From contig OZ244777.1 in the NCBI GenBank assembly GCA_965219495.1, forward strand, positions 2,728,001-2,792,000: DNA of 64,000 nt. Direction: 5' to 3'. The translations under genes were made by a program, and so were the position numbers. A model generated the notes under the pieces. That model made no database searches. It saw only the letters and a program-made list of their open reading frames with translations, and was not told the DNA's origin. The DNA comes from CAZPXZ01 sp965219495 (GTDB lineage Bacteria; Pseudomonadota; Alphaproteobacteria; Rhodobacterales; CAZPXZ01). This document shows, one piece after another, positions 52,908-61,037 of this stretch (within the stretch, counting starts at the first letter, position 1; every line of letters begins with the position of its first letter).

Positions 52908-55444
52908 CTGCCCATTGATCACATTTATCGATATCACATGGGGCTTTTCTGACCGCTTTTTGGCCGTTCGCGCGCCGGTTGGTGCCGGGTTTCGGGCCTC
53001 GAGCCGCAGCGCCCGCTGCTCGCGGATGGACCTGCGCGGTCGCGTCAACCGGAGGTGAGTTTTCTGAAGACGGAACTGTCGCTTCCGAACTTCTGCGCCC
53101 GTTCGAGCACCCGGGCGCCGAGGGCGAGGCGGGCGTAGCCTTCCCATACGATCTGATGGCCGGGGGGCGCGTCGTGCTTGCGGTTCAGGTATCCTCCCAT
53201 CATCGACAGCAGCAGCACCGCCCGGCCGAGATTGTCCGGGCCTTGCACCCTGCGCTCGCGGGCGTAGTCCTCCAGAATCGCGATCTCGTGCTCCGAGAAC
53301 AGGAGCCCGGCATCCAGCTCCGGGGTCTCCGTGCCCAGCAGCGCGAACACGGCCAGCCTCCAGGCGATGACAGCCTTGATGGCGACAGCTCTTTGGATGC
53401 GGCTGGCGGTGCGGTGCGAGATTTTCTCCACCTCGCAGCCGGTCTTGAGGATCCTGTGCCAGTCCTCGATGCGCCATCTCAGGAGGTAAAAGCCCACCAC
53501 TTCCAGCGCCTGCTCCCGGTTGCCGACCGGCAGCGTCGTCAGCAGCAGCCACTCCAGGGGCTCGGCGCCGTCGGCCGGCGCTTCGCTCTCGGCGACATGC
53601 ACGGCCGACAGCCGCACCGGCTCACGCCCGAACTGCGCCAGCTCTTCGGCCGGTGGCGGAACCGCGAGCGTCGCCCATCGCACCGCGCACGACGCCTTGC
53701 GCGCCCCGCGCCCGGCCGAGGCCTTCACCGGAACCATGACATCGGCGCGCGCCGGTTGCGCGCGCATCCGGTCGAGCAGTTTCCGCTTGCCCTTGCCGAG
53801 GCTGCGATTGTGCCTGGCGCGGACCAGCAGCGCGATGTCGCCGTCGAAACGCCGCTGCTCGTCAAAGATCTCGAACGCATCGCCTTCCCGGTCCATGACC
53901 GCAATCGCCCGCACGCCGTCCAGGCCGCGGACCAGCTCGCGGCTGTCGCGCAGGCCCCGGACCCAACGCTGCGTCTTGCTCTTCGCCTCGTCCGGCGCCT
54001 CGCCTGCAGGCTTGTCCGCTTCCTCCGGCTCCGGCCCATCGCCCATCTCCGGCGCCTCGAACTCAATGCGCGCGACCCCCAGCGGAACCCCATCGGCCGC
54101 AACCGCCAGCGAGGTGTGCATGTGCAGCCCGAGAGTGCCCGCAGACCCCTTGTTGCGGCTGATCTTGCCGAGGCCTTCGCACCCCATGTGGGTCGCGAAA
54201 TTCAGATCCGTGCCGTCCTGCACCAGAAGCACCGTCGATTGCCCCTGAAGCCGCCGCCGGGTCCGCTCCCGATGCGCCGCCAGGATCGTCTCCGCCGAGA
54301 TCGCCGTTTCGTCTGGATGTTCGATCATTCGGTAGTACCCCGTCACCGCCGCCTGGTCCCCCGATGCCGCCGTGAAAAATGTCTTCGACGGCGACAAAGC
54401 CTGAATCGCCACACTCCGCACCAGCCGCTTCGAAAGCCGCGCGTCGCCCGGCAACGCACCGCCGAATTCATTCTCTGCCCAGACCGCGCCGTCAAGACCC
54501 GCCCACGGCGCCAGGGGCGCCACCGGTGCTGCAATCGCGCCGAGCCGGGCCCGCCAGTCGCCGCACAACGGACGCAGGAAAACCGACTTCACCGCAACCG
54601 GCCCGCCGCGGCGCCCGATCCCCGCAGTGTCGCCGACCCGCGTCCAGCCCGCCGCCTTGTAGCTCGCGCCGCTGTGCTCCGGCCCCACATAGCTCTCCAC
54701 CAGAACCGGACAAAACCCCCACGCCGCCTCGTAATCCGCCGCCACCCGACGAAGACACAGCCCCAGCGCCCGCGAGGCGAGATTGTGGCAATGCACCATC
54801 GGACGGATCAGAAACCGCGACAGCCCAATCACAAGATGCACCCCCGCTTGCCGCTGCTCCCGCGACCAGCCAATCCACTCGTCCCGCGCCCGCTGCGCCC
54901 GCGTCGCCGACCCGAACACCGCGCCGCCGAGCCAGCCGTGATCCGAACCGATCAGATACCGGACCTGACAGCCCGCATGATACGCCGCCCCCAGCGGATG
55001 CTCCCGGGCCATCATCTCGTTCCAGATGCGCCGCCCGCCATCGCTGTCCACAACCACCAGCGACAGGCCCGCAACCCGGTCGACGCGGTCCGGAACATCG
55101 GTGGGCGGCGGAAGCGCATGCGGCAGGCCGCGGGGACGACCGCGCGGCAACGCGCCGGTCGACGCTGGCAGCGAAATCCGGCCCGCCTTTTCCAGACCGG
55201 CGAGCGCCGCCATGCAACTGCTGCGCCGCAAGCGCCCGCAACCGTCCCGCAAATCGAAGGCTTCGCAAACCAGCCGGCTGGCGGACGACCGACTCGAAAC
55301 CTCGCCCGAGGCCAGAAGCCGCTGCAGCCGCTCAAAATGATGCGGTTCCGAAAGGGCGGCGCGAATCGGCGTCGGCGCATACATGGCGCCAGGCTAGCCT
55401 GCAAAATACACTATGTCAACTGGGAATTTGTGATCAATGGGCAG
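52908..55444. mobile_element. IS4-family-like element carrying a DruA-Tn5 transposase fusion
   Basis: The 2537-bp element has perfect 16-bp terminal inverted repeats (CTGCCCATTGATCACA at 52908-52923, inverse at 55429-55444). It is flanked by CCCGCCGC (52900-52907) and CCCGCTGC (55445-55452), a target duplication with one mismatch. Removing the element plus one flank repeat restores the ISNCY reading frame as APQRARADSF. Its only gene is the fusion transposase at 53045-55384. The element is therefore a defined insertion, younger than the ISNCY copy it broke. Confidence 0.9.
53045..55384 (-). CDS. Fusion of DruA/DUF4338 domain and Tn5-type transposase
   Basis: A 779-residue protein. Residues about 30-80 are a helical DruA-type N-terminus (SRLVCEAFDL...GCGRLRRSSCMAAL). 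Residues 110-265 are DUF4338: HPLGAAYHAGCQVRYLIGSD, DEWIGWSREQR, LSRFLIRPMVHCHNLASRAL and GPEHSGASYKAAGWTRVGDT. Residues 300-360 are the Tn5 N-terminal DNA-binding domain (WAENEFGGALPGDARLSKRL). The DDE catalytic domain has Asp390 in VQDGTD, Asp498 in VMDREGD and Glu640 in the Y633-R636-E640-K647 signature. The frame is intact and fills the element at 52908-55444. DUF4338 may add DNA recognition. Confidence 0.9.
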   Translation of the reverse strand: MYAPTPIRAALSEPHHFERLQRLLASGEVSSRSSASRLVCEAFDLRDGCGRLRRSSCMAALAGLEKAGRISLPASTGALPRGRPRGLPHALPPPTDVPDRVDRVAGLSLVVVDSDGGRRIWNEMMAREHPLGAAYHAGCQVRYLIGSDHGWLGGAVFGSATRAQRARDEWIGWSREQRQAGVHLVIGLSRFLIRPMVHCHNLASRALGLCLRRVAADYEAAWGFCPVLVESYVGPEHSGASYKAAGWTRVGDTAGIGRRGGPVAVKSVFLRPLCGDWRARLGAIAAPVAPLAPWAGLDGAVWAENEFGGALPGDARLSKRLVRSVAIQALSPSKTFFTAASGDQAAVTGYYRMIEHPDETAISAETILAAHRERTRRRLQGQSTVLLVQDGTDLNFATHMGCEGLGKISRNKGSAGTLGLHMHTSLAVAADGVPLGVARIEFEAPEMGDGPEPEEADKPAGEAPDEAKSKTQRWVRGLRDSRELVRGLDGVRAIAVMDREGDAFEIFDEQRRFDGDIALLVRARHNRSLGKGKRKLLDRMRAQPARADVMVPVKASAGRGARKASCAVRWATLAVPPPAEELAQFGREPVRLSAVHVAESEAPADGAEPLEWLLLTTLPVGNREQALEVVGFYLLRWRIEDWHRILKTGCEVEKISHRTASRIQRAVAIKAVIAWRLAVFALLGTETPELDAGLLFSEHEIAILEDYARERRVQGPDNLGRAVLLLSMMGGYLNRKHDAPPGHQIVWEGYARLALGARVLERAQKFGSDSSVFRKLTSG

Positions 55445-56092
55445 CCCGCTGCGGCGCTTCCGGCTCTTGCCCGAACAGCGCGTGGCTCGCCTTCACCACC
55501 AGTTCGTTGATCTCGTTCAGAAGCTCCGGCGTCAACAGCGAGACATTGCGCACCAGCGTTCGGTGCTCGTACCGGTGGTGGTCGTCAAGCCCCGAATGGC
55601 CGAGCATCTCCCGAACCGTCCTGTGGCAATTGGCAAGGTCCTGCAGACGGTCGTAGTCGCACCGGATGCCCTGCTTCAGCGTCGCCAGCACGAAAATCCG
55701 CCATAGATCCATGCCCGGGCGACCAAGCCCCCGGTTCACGCCCGGAAGAAAATGCGCGTCCAGCAGGTCGAAAACTTGCTGGCGCAACTCTTCGTTGCAG
55801 TACAGGTGCTGGATGCCCCGCAACACCGCCGGGATGTCATCCCGGCAGACCGGGTCAATCGCAATGTCCTCGATGGCGATTTCGCCAAGCCAAACCAAAG
55901 GCTCCCGGATTGTTCTCATGCCCTCGCCCTCCTCTCTGCTCCGCCGGAACGAGCGACCTATCGCGAAGATTCCGCCCATCCGACCGATTTCGCCTGAAAT
56001 TTGCTTGGAATTATACGCCTGGGACCAATCTTCGCAACCCCAAAACCGGCCACAACCTGTTGATATGAAACGAATTGTGACCTTTTTGCACA

Positions 56093-56346
56093 GGCACTAT
56101 ATACTAAAGTAACAATATCCTTGAATTGGCGCTTCGGCGCCTCTTTACTCCGTTGTACTGGAGACAAGGCTGAAAGTGCCGGCTCCGGTGATACGTCTTG
56201 CAGCGGGTATTAGCCCGTTCACGGGTGGGAAATGGCGGGAAACCGCTTCCCGTGGCGCCGGCAAGGGGAAGGCGAAGGATGGGGGTTGCCCCGCCTCGGC
56301 GTGGAACAGTGTCGGAAGCCCATTGTGACTCTCGTATATAAGTCCC
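56093..56346. mobile_element. MITE-like element with terminal repeats resembling the IS1595 end
   Basis: A 254-bp segment. Its left end, GGCACTATATACTAAAGTAA, and its right end read inward, GGGACTTATATACGAGAGTC, continue both into ACAAT; about 20 of 24 positions match with one gap. The right end also matches the outer end of the IS1595-type element at 8988. There is no gene inside. No 8-bp target duplication is visible, but the element has replaced the 3' end of the ATPase gene on its right. A partly similar block lies at 25418-25478. Confidence 0.55.
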
Positions 56347-57520
56347 AAAGAAATTGGTCAACGGGAATGCCGTCGCCGCCGACAAGCAGGTTTCGTGTGG
56401 GCCGAAAGCAGGCGGCGAACGCCATCATTCCTGACCGCGCATGGCGGGCGCGGCCGCTTTTGACTTTGATCGCAGTTAGCTGGCGTCCCGTACGCACCAC
56501 GAAATCCACTTCCCGATTGCGGTCGCGCCAGTAAAAGGTCTCGCAAGTGTCGGCCGCCGCTGCGTTCACCAAATGGGCGCCCACGGCGGACTCCACCAGG
56601 CGCCCCCAGGATCCGGGGTCCGCACGGGCTTCGGGGAGCGTGAGACCGCACCCGGCGGTCATCAGCGCCGTATTGAAGACCTGCATTTTCGGGCTCGAAC
56701 TACGCCGTCGTACTGTGGCCCCAGCGTATTTTTGCAGACCCGTCAGCATGCCGACGCTTGTGAGCAAGTCCAGATAATGGGCCAGTGTCGTGGTGTTGTC
56801 CGCTTCCTGGAGTTGCCCGAGCATCTTGGTGTATGACAGAATGTGACCGGAATAGGCGCATCCCAGTTCGAAGAGCCGGCGGAACAGGGGGGGCTTGTCC
56901 ACGCGGGAAAGCAACAGCGCATCACGGGCGATCGTCGTTTCGATCAGCGAATCGCGAATGTAGCGCGACCACCGAACCGGTTGCCTTGTTGAAGACGCGG
57001 TGCCGGGATATGCGCCGTAAAAGAGGAACTCTTCCAGGCGCCACCCGAAAGCAGCCTGCATTTCGAAGAAGCTCCGGTGCGGAAGGTGAAGGAGCTCAAA
57101 ACGACCAGCCAGGCTCTCGGTGATACCTCGCCCGATCAACAGTTGCGCCGAACCCAGCGACACGACCTTGAGTTGCCGCTGGTTCCGCGTATCTTCATCC
57201 TACAGGCGTTTGATCGCCTCGGCTCAGTTCGGCGCCTTCTGCGCTTCATCCAGAACGAGAATCGCTCCTTTTGCGCCCGAGTTTTCGGCCAGTATTCTTT
57301 CCCCGTCCCATTGCTGTGCGATCCACTCCGGCCTGCAAAGGGTCGGCTCGTCGGCGCTCGAAAAGCGATAAGGCAGACCCGATTGTCTTGCGACCTGCAA
57401 TGCCGTGGTCGTTTTGCCGACCTGTCTCGCTCCGGTCACCACTTGGAAGAACCGACGCGGTTCGTGCAGTCGGCCAAGCAGTTCGTCGGCTTGAGGTCGG
57501 GTGTATGCCAATGTACTCAT
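56347..57520 (-). pseudogene. AAA ATPase with DUF4143 domain, two nonsense codons and lost 3' end
   Basis: One frame runs from ATG 57520: MSTLAYTRPQADELLGRLHE, Walker A TGARQVGKTTTALQVA, Walker B ILVLDEAQK. It continues through GSAQLLIGRGITESLAGRFE and the DUF4143 part (FELGCAYSGHILSYTKMLGQ, CETFYWRDRNREVDFVVRTG) to GGDGIPVDQFL, where the MITE begins. Two codons that are Trp in relatives are stops: TGA at 57224-57226 (PN-stop-AEAIKRL) and TAG nine codons later (RL-stop-DEDTR). Such ATPases are common accessory proteins of unknown role, often toxin-antitoxin- or defence-associated. Confidence 0.82.
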
Positions 57521-57524
57521 TATT

Positions 57525-57542
57525 TTGAGTAATATTGCTCAA
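57525..57542. promoter_or_regulatory. 18-bp palindrome upstream of the ATPase gene
   Basis: TTGAGTAATATTGCTCAA is a near-perfect palindrome (one mismatch per half) 5 bp before the ATPase start. It is a likely operator or promoter element. Confidence 0.45.
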
Positions 57543-57674
57543 GCTATCGAACTAGAGGAAGTCCAATTACCGGGACTTCCGCAGGTATTCTTAGTGGGTC
57601 GCCTGTGCTGGGCCGGGGTGGCCGCCGCTACGGGCATCTTGTTTCGGGACTTGGCAAGTGGGTCGCCTGGAGCA

Positions 57675-59423
57675 TCATGCCCGCTTGGCAATTGGACCGT
57701 ATTCCAATAATGCGGAGCGACCGACAATATCAACGACACGCACGAGCAAATCACGTCCATCTGAATCCGTCAGCCGCATGTCCTCGCCCGGCAGGAAGTG
57801 AACCGGCTGCTGGCGTCCTTCATTTATGGCGATGTTGGAAGCGTAGAGATACATTCTGTCATGGGTATCTCGAATAGGATTCAATCTGCCCTTCAGCCCG
57901 GGAAGGTGGCCGGTTGCCTCGGAAAAAATGGCGGAACCCCCACTCGGCAAAGCTTGAATCGCCACGGCTAGTGCTCCCCGGCTCGGAATCCAATCCTGTT
58001 CCAGTCTTGCGGCGTATCCACGAGCTGCAACGAAGACGGTCATAGGGAGATGGGTCGTATGCAGGTCGACGACCGCTTCTCCGTTCTCGTCCGAAGCCGC
58101 TTGCTTCCAGGTCTTGTTCGGAAACAGAACCAACAGTTGGGCTCCGGGCAAAGGCTGGCCGGAAGTTCTAACGGTAATTACAGCGTGCGCAGGGCTAGGC
58201 TCCAGGGATGCCGCAGGGATCTTGAGGAGGACCTCGGATTCATCGATCAGTCGATATTCTGGCTCGATCCCGCAGAGTTCACGTGTTTCGCGACGGATGA
58301 TCTGAACACCATCTCCACGGCGCTCCATGTAGTATTGCCTGTCTTGCGAGCCCTGAACGCCTCCAACGGGCATGCGTCCAAGCACGGAGGTCAATGTCTC
58401 ATTCCGCGTCGCTTGGCGTGTTGACATGCTGTCGATGGTCAAATTGTTCGGCAATGAGCCTGGCGACTGAATTTCCAGCCGGTTTTCAAACATCGACAGG
58501 CGAATCTTGCTTCCACCGATAGCATAGTCGCGATGCGCTACTGCGTTCACCAAGGCCTCAAACAGCGCTCGCTCGCTGTATTGAGGCAGGTCTACGCGCG
58601 CGGGTTCCTTGCGGGCGGCTACATGCATATTTCTCACGGCAAAGGACATGGCGTCTGCAATTTGCCGGTTTAATGGACCGACTATCTCCTGCGAGTCGAC
58701 TTGGCTAGAGGCGCGATCTTTTCCCCGATAACGGGTCGCGGTAATGCAAGCACAGGGAAGCTTCTTCTCGGGATTCCTGGTGCATAACAAAATGCCGGCT
58801 ACCGTACAGCGTAGAGATTCAGGTTCGTGAAAAGCCAGGAGTCCGGAGTTTGTTAGACCCAGTTCTGGCTCCGTCGCCCACTCGGAACTCAACAGTGGCT
58901 TCCAGAGTGACTCATCCAGGGTTGCAAAACCCGTATCCGGCACAGTTTGCTTGTCAAACCAAACAAACCGTGCTTGCCCGCGCAACTGCGCCAAGCGCAG
59001 TCGCTCATCACTTGTCATTCTTCTCTTGGACCCGCCAACCCGGGTAAAGCTGCCGCCTGGGCTGTCATGCTGCGTATGACCCTCTGGAACCTCCAGCAGC
59101 AGCAGCGTTTTGCCATTGGGCAGTTCCGTGTGGCAGGTTACAACGCGAATGGGAGGTTTTATGGAGTCCGTGCTCGCTTCGGCCAGAAGCGAGTCCAACG
59201 CTTCAAGCTGTTCGCGGGACATGTCCCGAACCTCGCCCTTGTCGGTGACGCTGCAGAGCAACACGCCTCCGCGGGTGTTGGCGAAAGCCGCGATTTCATC
59301 TGCCAAGTCGTTGCGGTTCGGACTCTTGGGACGATTTCCAGAGAATTCGATTTGTTTGAATTCCCAGTAGCTGTCTTCACCCAACCGCAATTGCCGGACA
59401 ATTTCCTCAGTACTGTAGTTCAT
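57675..59423 (-). CDS. ATP-binding protein with AlbA_2/Schlafen domain
   Basis: A 582-residue protein from ATG 59423 (MNYSTEEIV; GAGG 7 nt upstream) with an alternative ATG four codons earlier. The N-terminal AlbA_2 (Schlafen-like) domain reads EDSYWEFKQIEFSG and DLADEIAAFANTRGGVLLCS. The central GHKL ATPase part is ERALFEALVNAVAHRDYAIG, SKIRLSMFENRLEIQSPGSL. A C-terminal beta domain follows (from about residue 400: PSPAHAVITVRTSGQPLPGA). Relatives are annotated as putative DNA-binding or RecG-like regulators and some occur in defence loci. It is an accessory gene here; its role is open. Confidence 0.8.
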   Translation of the reverse strand: MNYSTEEIVRQLRLGEDSYWEFKQIEFSGNRPKSPNRNDLADEIAAFANTRGGVLLCSVTDKGEVRDMSREQLEALDSLLAEASTDSIKPPIRVVTCHTELPNGKTLLLLEVPEGHTQHDSPGGSFTRVGGSKRRMTSDERLRLAQLRGQARFVWFDKQTVPDTGFATLDESLWKPLLSSEWATEPELGLTNSGLLAFHEPESLRCTVAGILLCTRNPEKKLPCACITATRYRGKDRASSQVDSQEIVGPLNRQIADAMSFAVRNMHVAARKEPARVDLPQYSERALFEALVNAVAHRDYAIGGSKIRLSMFENRLEIQSPGSLPNNLTIDSMSTRQATRNETLTSVLGRMPVGGVQGSQDRQYYMERRGDGVQIIRRETRELCGIEPEYRLIDESEVLLKIPAASLEPSPAHAVITVRTSGQPLPGAQLLVLFPNKTWKQAASDENGEAVVDLHTTHLPMTVFVAARGYAARLEQDWIPSRGALAVAIQALPSGGSAIFSEATGHLPGLKGRLNPIRDTHDRMYLYASNIAINEGRQQPVHFLPGEDMRLTDSDGRDLLVRVVDIVGRSALLEYGPIAKRA

Positions 59424-59720
59424 CGCGGGCCTCATGCGCCTAACGGGGGAAGCAGCGACCTTAGAGCATCCGGTTTTTCCGTATCCGAACCTCGTTCGCC
59501 TTGCGCCGTGAGATGGCTTTTCGCATCGTTTTCACGAAGTTTTCCACTGCCACGAGCAGGCCCGGTCCCGATTAAGCAACCACGCGTGCGTTGGCGCCGG
59601 TAATTCCGCACCTCGTCCACTGTAGGGAAGTCATGCAAGTCCATTCCCAGGGAATGGCCGGCGGCACTGTTATCCCGGGCAAATCGTTTTCTATGTTACC
59701 GAAATGAACCTCTTGATTGA

Positions 59721-60008
59721 TGGTGGGCCCGGCAGGAATTGAACCTGCGACCTGCCGATTACATACCACCACGACTTGCGCCGCCCCCGTCTTGAGGTTT
59801 GTGGCCTGGACTATCCCTTCGCCATATTCCCTGGAACGGAACACAGGCGAGCGCCGTCTAGTCTCTACACCTTCCCCCGAAGGGGCTTGGCTCGGGATTG
59901 CCTCGCCGGCATGGCGGGTTTCCCCGAATTTGACGCTAGTTCACCCGAAAGTTTCCCCCCGGGGCTCCCATTTGAAAGTCGGTTGCTCTACCCCTGAGCT
60001 ACGGGCCC
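59721..60008 (-). tRNA. tRNA-Lys(TTT) split by a group I intron
   Basis: On the minus strand the 5' exon (59975-60008: acceptor GGGCCCG, D stem GCTC/GAGC, anticodon arm ACCGA-CTTT) and the 3' exon (59721-59761: TAATCGGC, T arm GCAGG-TTCAATT-CCTGC, acceptor CGGGCCC, A, CCA) join to a 75-nt tRNA. The anticodon loop is then CTTTTAA, giving anticodon TTT (Lys). The 213-nt insert between them ends in G, as group I introns do. Other splice sites would give a nine-base loop or an intron not ending in G. Confidence 0.85.
59762..59974 (-). ncRNA. Group I intron in the tRNA-Lys anticodon loop
   Basis: The 213-nt insert has the IC3-type core known from the Azoarcus tRNA-Ile intron. These are P3/P4 AAATTCGGGGAAACCC, P6/P4' CCCGAGCCAAGC, the P7 strand AGAGACTAGACGG (59854-59866), P7' GGATAGTCC (59808-59816) and a final G at 59762. 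The internal guide sequence GGAG, 6 nt into the intron, pairs with exon CUUU with a U-G wobble at the splice site. No protein is encoded; it should self-splice after positions 34-35 of the tRNA. Confidence 0.85.
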
Positions 60009-60178
60009 ACACCGCGCGACTCGCATACGCGCAACTTGTCGAAACGTAGTGTGCTGTCGGTTGCGGAACAAGTTCGTTGCCATAGCGGCAATTTTGGACG
60101 CGCATGATACACTGCGTACTTTCGACGCGCACACCGTGCAAAACTCGTGAAGCCGGGAGCCCCTTGGCGGAGAACGCG

Positions 60179-61036
60179 ATGCAGTTCGTAAAGATGCATG
60201 GGATTGGGAACGATTTCCTGATTTTCGACGCGCGAGAAACCGCGGCAGCGCCACTGCCCCCGGCGGTGGTCCGCAGCTTGGCCGACCGGCATTTCGGCGT
60301 TGGCTTCGACCAAATGGTCGTGCTCTCGCCCGGAGACCGGGAAGCGGACGCAGTCCTCGCATTCTGGAATGCGGACGGGTCCGAATCGGGAGCGTGCGGC
60401 AACGCTACCCGCTGTGCGGGAGATCTGCTATTGCGAGAGCAAGGCGCGACAACCGTGCGCCTTCGAACCGCTTCCGGATTGCTTTGCTGTGAGCGCATGG
60501 ACGATGGAACTGCGCGAGTCGATATGGGCGTCCCCAAGTTGCACTGGCGGGAAATTCCTCTTGCGGAAGAACGGGACACCCGTTCATTCGCGTCTCCGGC
60601 TTCCGCATCTGCGGTTGCCGATTGCGCGAGTGCGGTAAGTATGGGAAATCCGCATTGCGTATTCTTTGTCGAGGATGTTGAACAAGTTCCGATCGAAGAA
60701 GTTGGCCCGGGTGTCGAGCGCGATGCCCTGTTCCCGGAGCGCGCAAACGTTTCCTTTGCAGAAGTCCTGGACAAGAACCGGATACGGCTTCGGGTTTGGG
60801 AAAGAGGGGCCGGCGCAACATTCGCTTGCGGTTCGGCAGCCTGCGCGACCCTCGTCGCGGGCGTTCGCCGAAACCTGACCGATCGGAGCGTGGACATTGA
60901 ATTCCAAACCGGCGCCTTGCGAATCGATTGGTTTCAGGATGAATCAAATGTGCGCATGTCGGGTCCGTCCACCACGGTTTTTCGTGGCGAGATGGATGCC
61001 GGGTTCTTGAGGGAACAGGAAATCGCAGTTGGCTAG
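60179..61036 (+). CDS. dapF: Diaminopimelate epimerase
   Basis: A 285-residue cofactor-independent racemase. The two catalytic cysteines are in DGSESGACGNATRC and ATFACGSAACATLVAG. The N-terminal KMHGIGNDFLIFDARE and the conserved SMGNPHCVFFVEDV are present. It converts LL-DAP to meso-DAP for lysine and peptidoglycan. Start ATG 60179 (MQFVKMHG) matches the family; the upstream frame is not supported. It begins the dapF-mtaB-ftsY-yciB cluster typical of alphaproteobacteria, divergent from the split tRNA. Confidence 0.95.
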   Translation: MQFVKMHGIGNDFLIFDARETAAAPLPPAVVRSLADRHFGVGFDQMVVLSPGDREADAVLAFWNADGSESGACGNATRCAGDLLLREQGATTVRLRTASGLLCCERMDDGTARVDMGVPKLHWREIPLAEERDTRSFASPASASAVADCASAVSMGNPHCVFFVEDVEQVPIEEVGPGVERDALFPERANVSFAEVLDKNRIRLRVWERGAGATFACGSAACATLVAGVRRNLTDRSVDIEFQTGALRIDWFQDESNVRMSGPSTTVFRGEMDAGFLREQEIAVG

Positions 61037-61037
61037 A

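Larger units (their letters stand above)
51620..55919 (-). pseudogene. ISNCY-family transposase, split by two nested insertions and deleted
   Basis: Three minus-strand blocks join as one transposase. Block 1, 55453-55919: MRTIREPLVWLGEIAIEDIA, GRPGMDLWRIFVLATLKQGI and NVSLLTPELLNEINELVV. Block 2, 52578-52899: RADSFVVETDVHDPTDVNLP, then after an internal deletion and frameshift KGALSQKAREREARPEFAAA and TVALAVL. Block 3, 51620-51748: ANLHRIHPIRN and the end. The DruA-Tn5 element (52908-55444) separates blocks 1 and 2, and the group II intron (51749-52577) separates blocks 2 and 3. The catalytic core between the two parts of block 2 is gone. Confidence 0.8.

Noticed and set aside
57195..57230. 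In-frame TGA read as selenocysteine or Trp
   Set aside because: There is no SECIS-like context, relatives have Trp there, and a TAG follows nine codons later in the same frame.
59721..60008. Reading the split tRNA as tRNA-Ile(CAU), like the Azoarcus example
   Set aside because: No CAT can be formed at positions 34-36 with an intron ending in G. The only seven-base loop with a terminal-G intron gives TTT.
59721..60008. A two-piece tmRNA or unrelated hairpin
   Set aside because: There is no tag reading frame, and the insert carries the group I core strings, so a split tRNA explains it fully.
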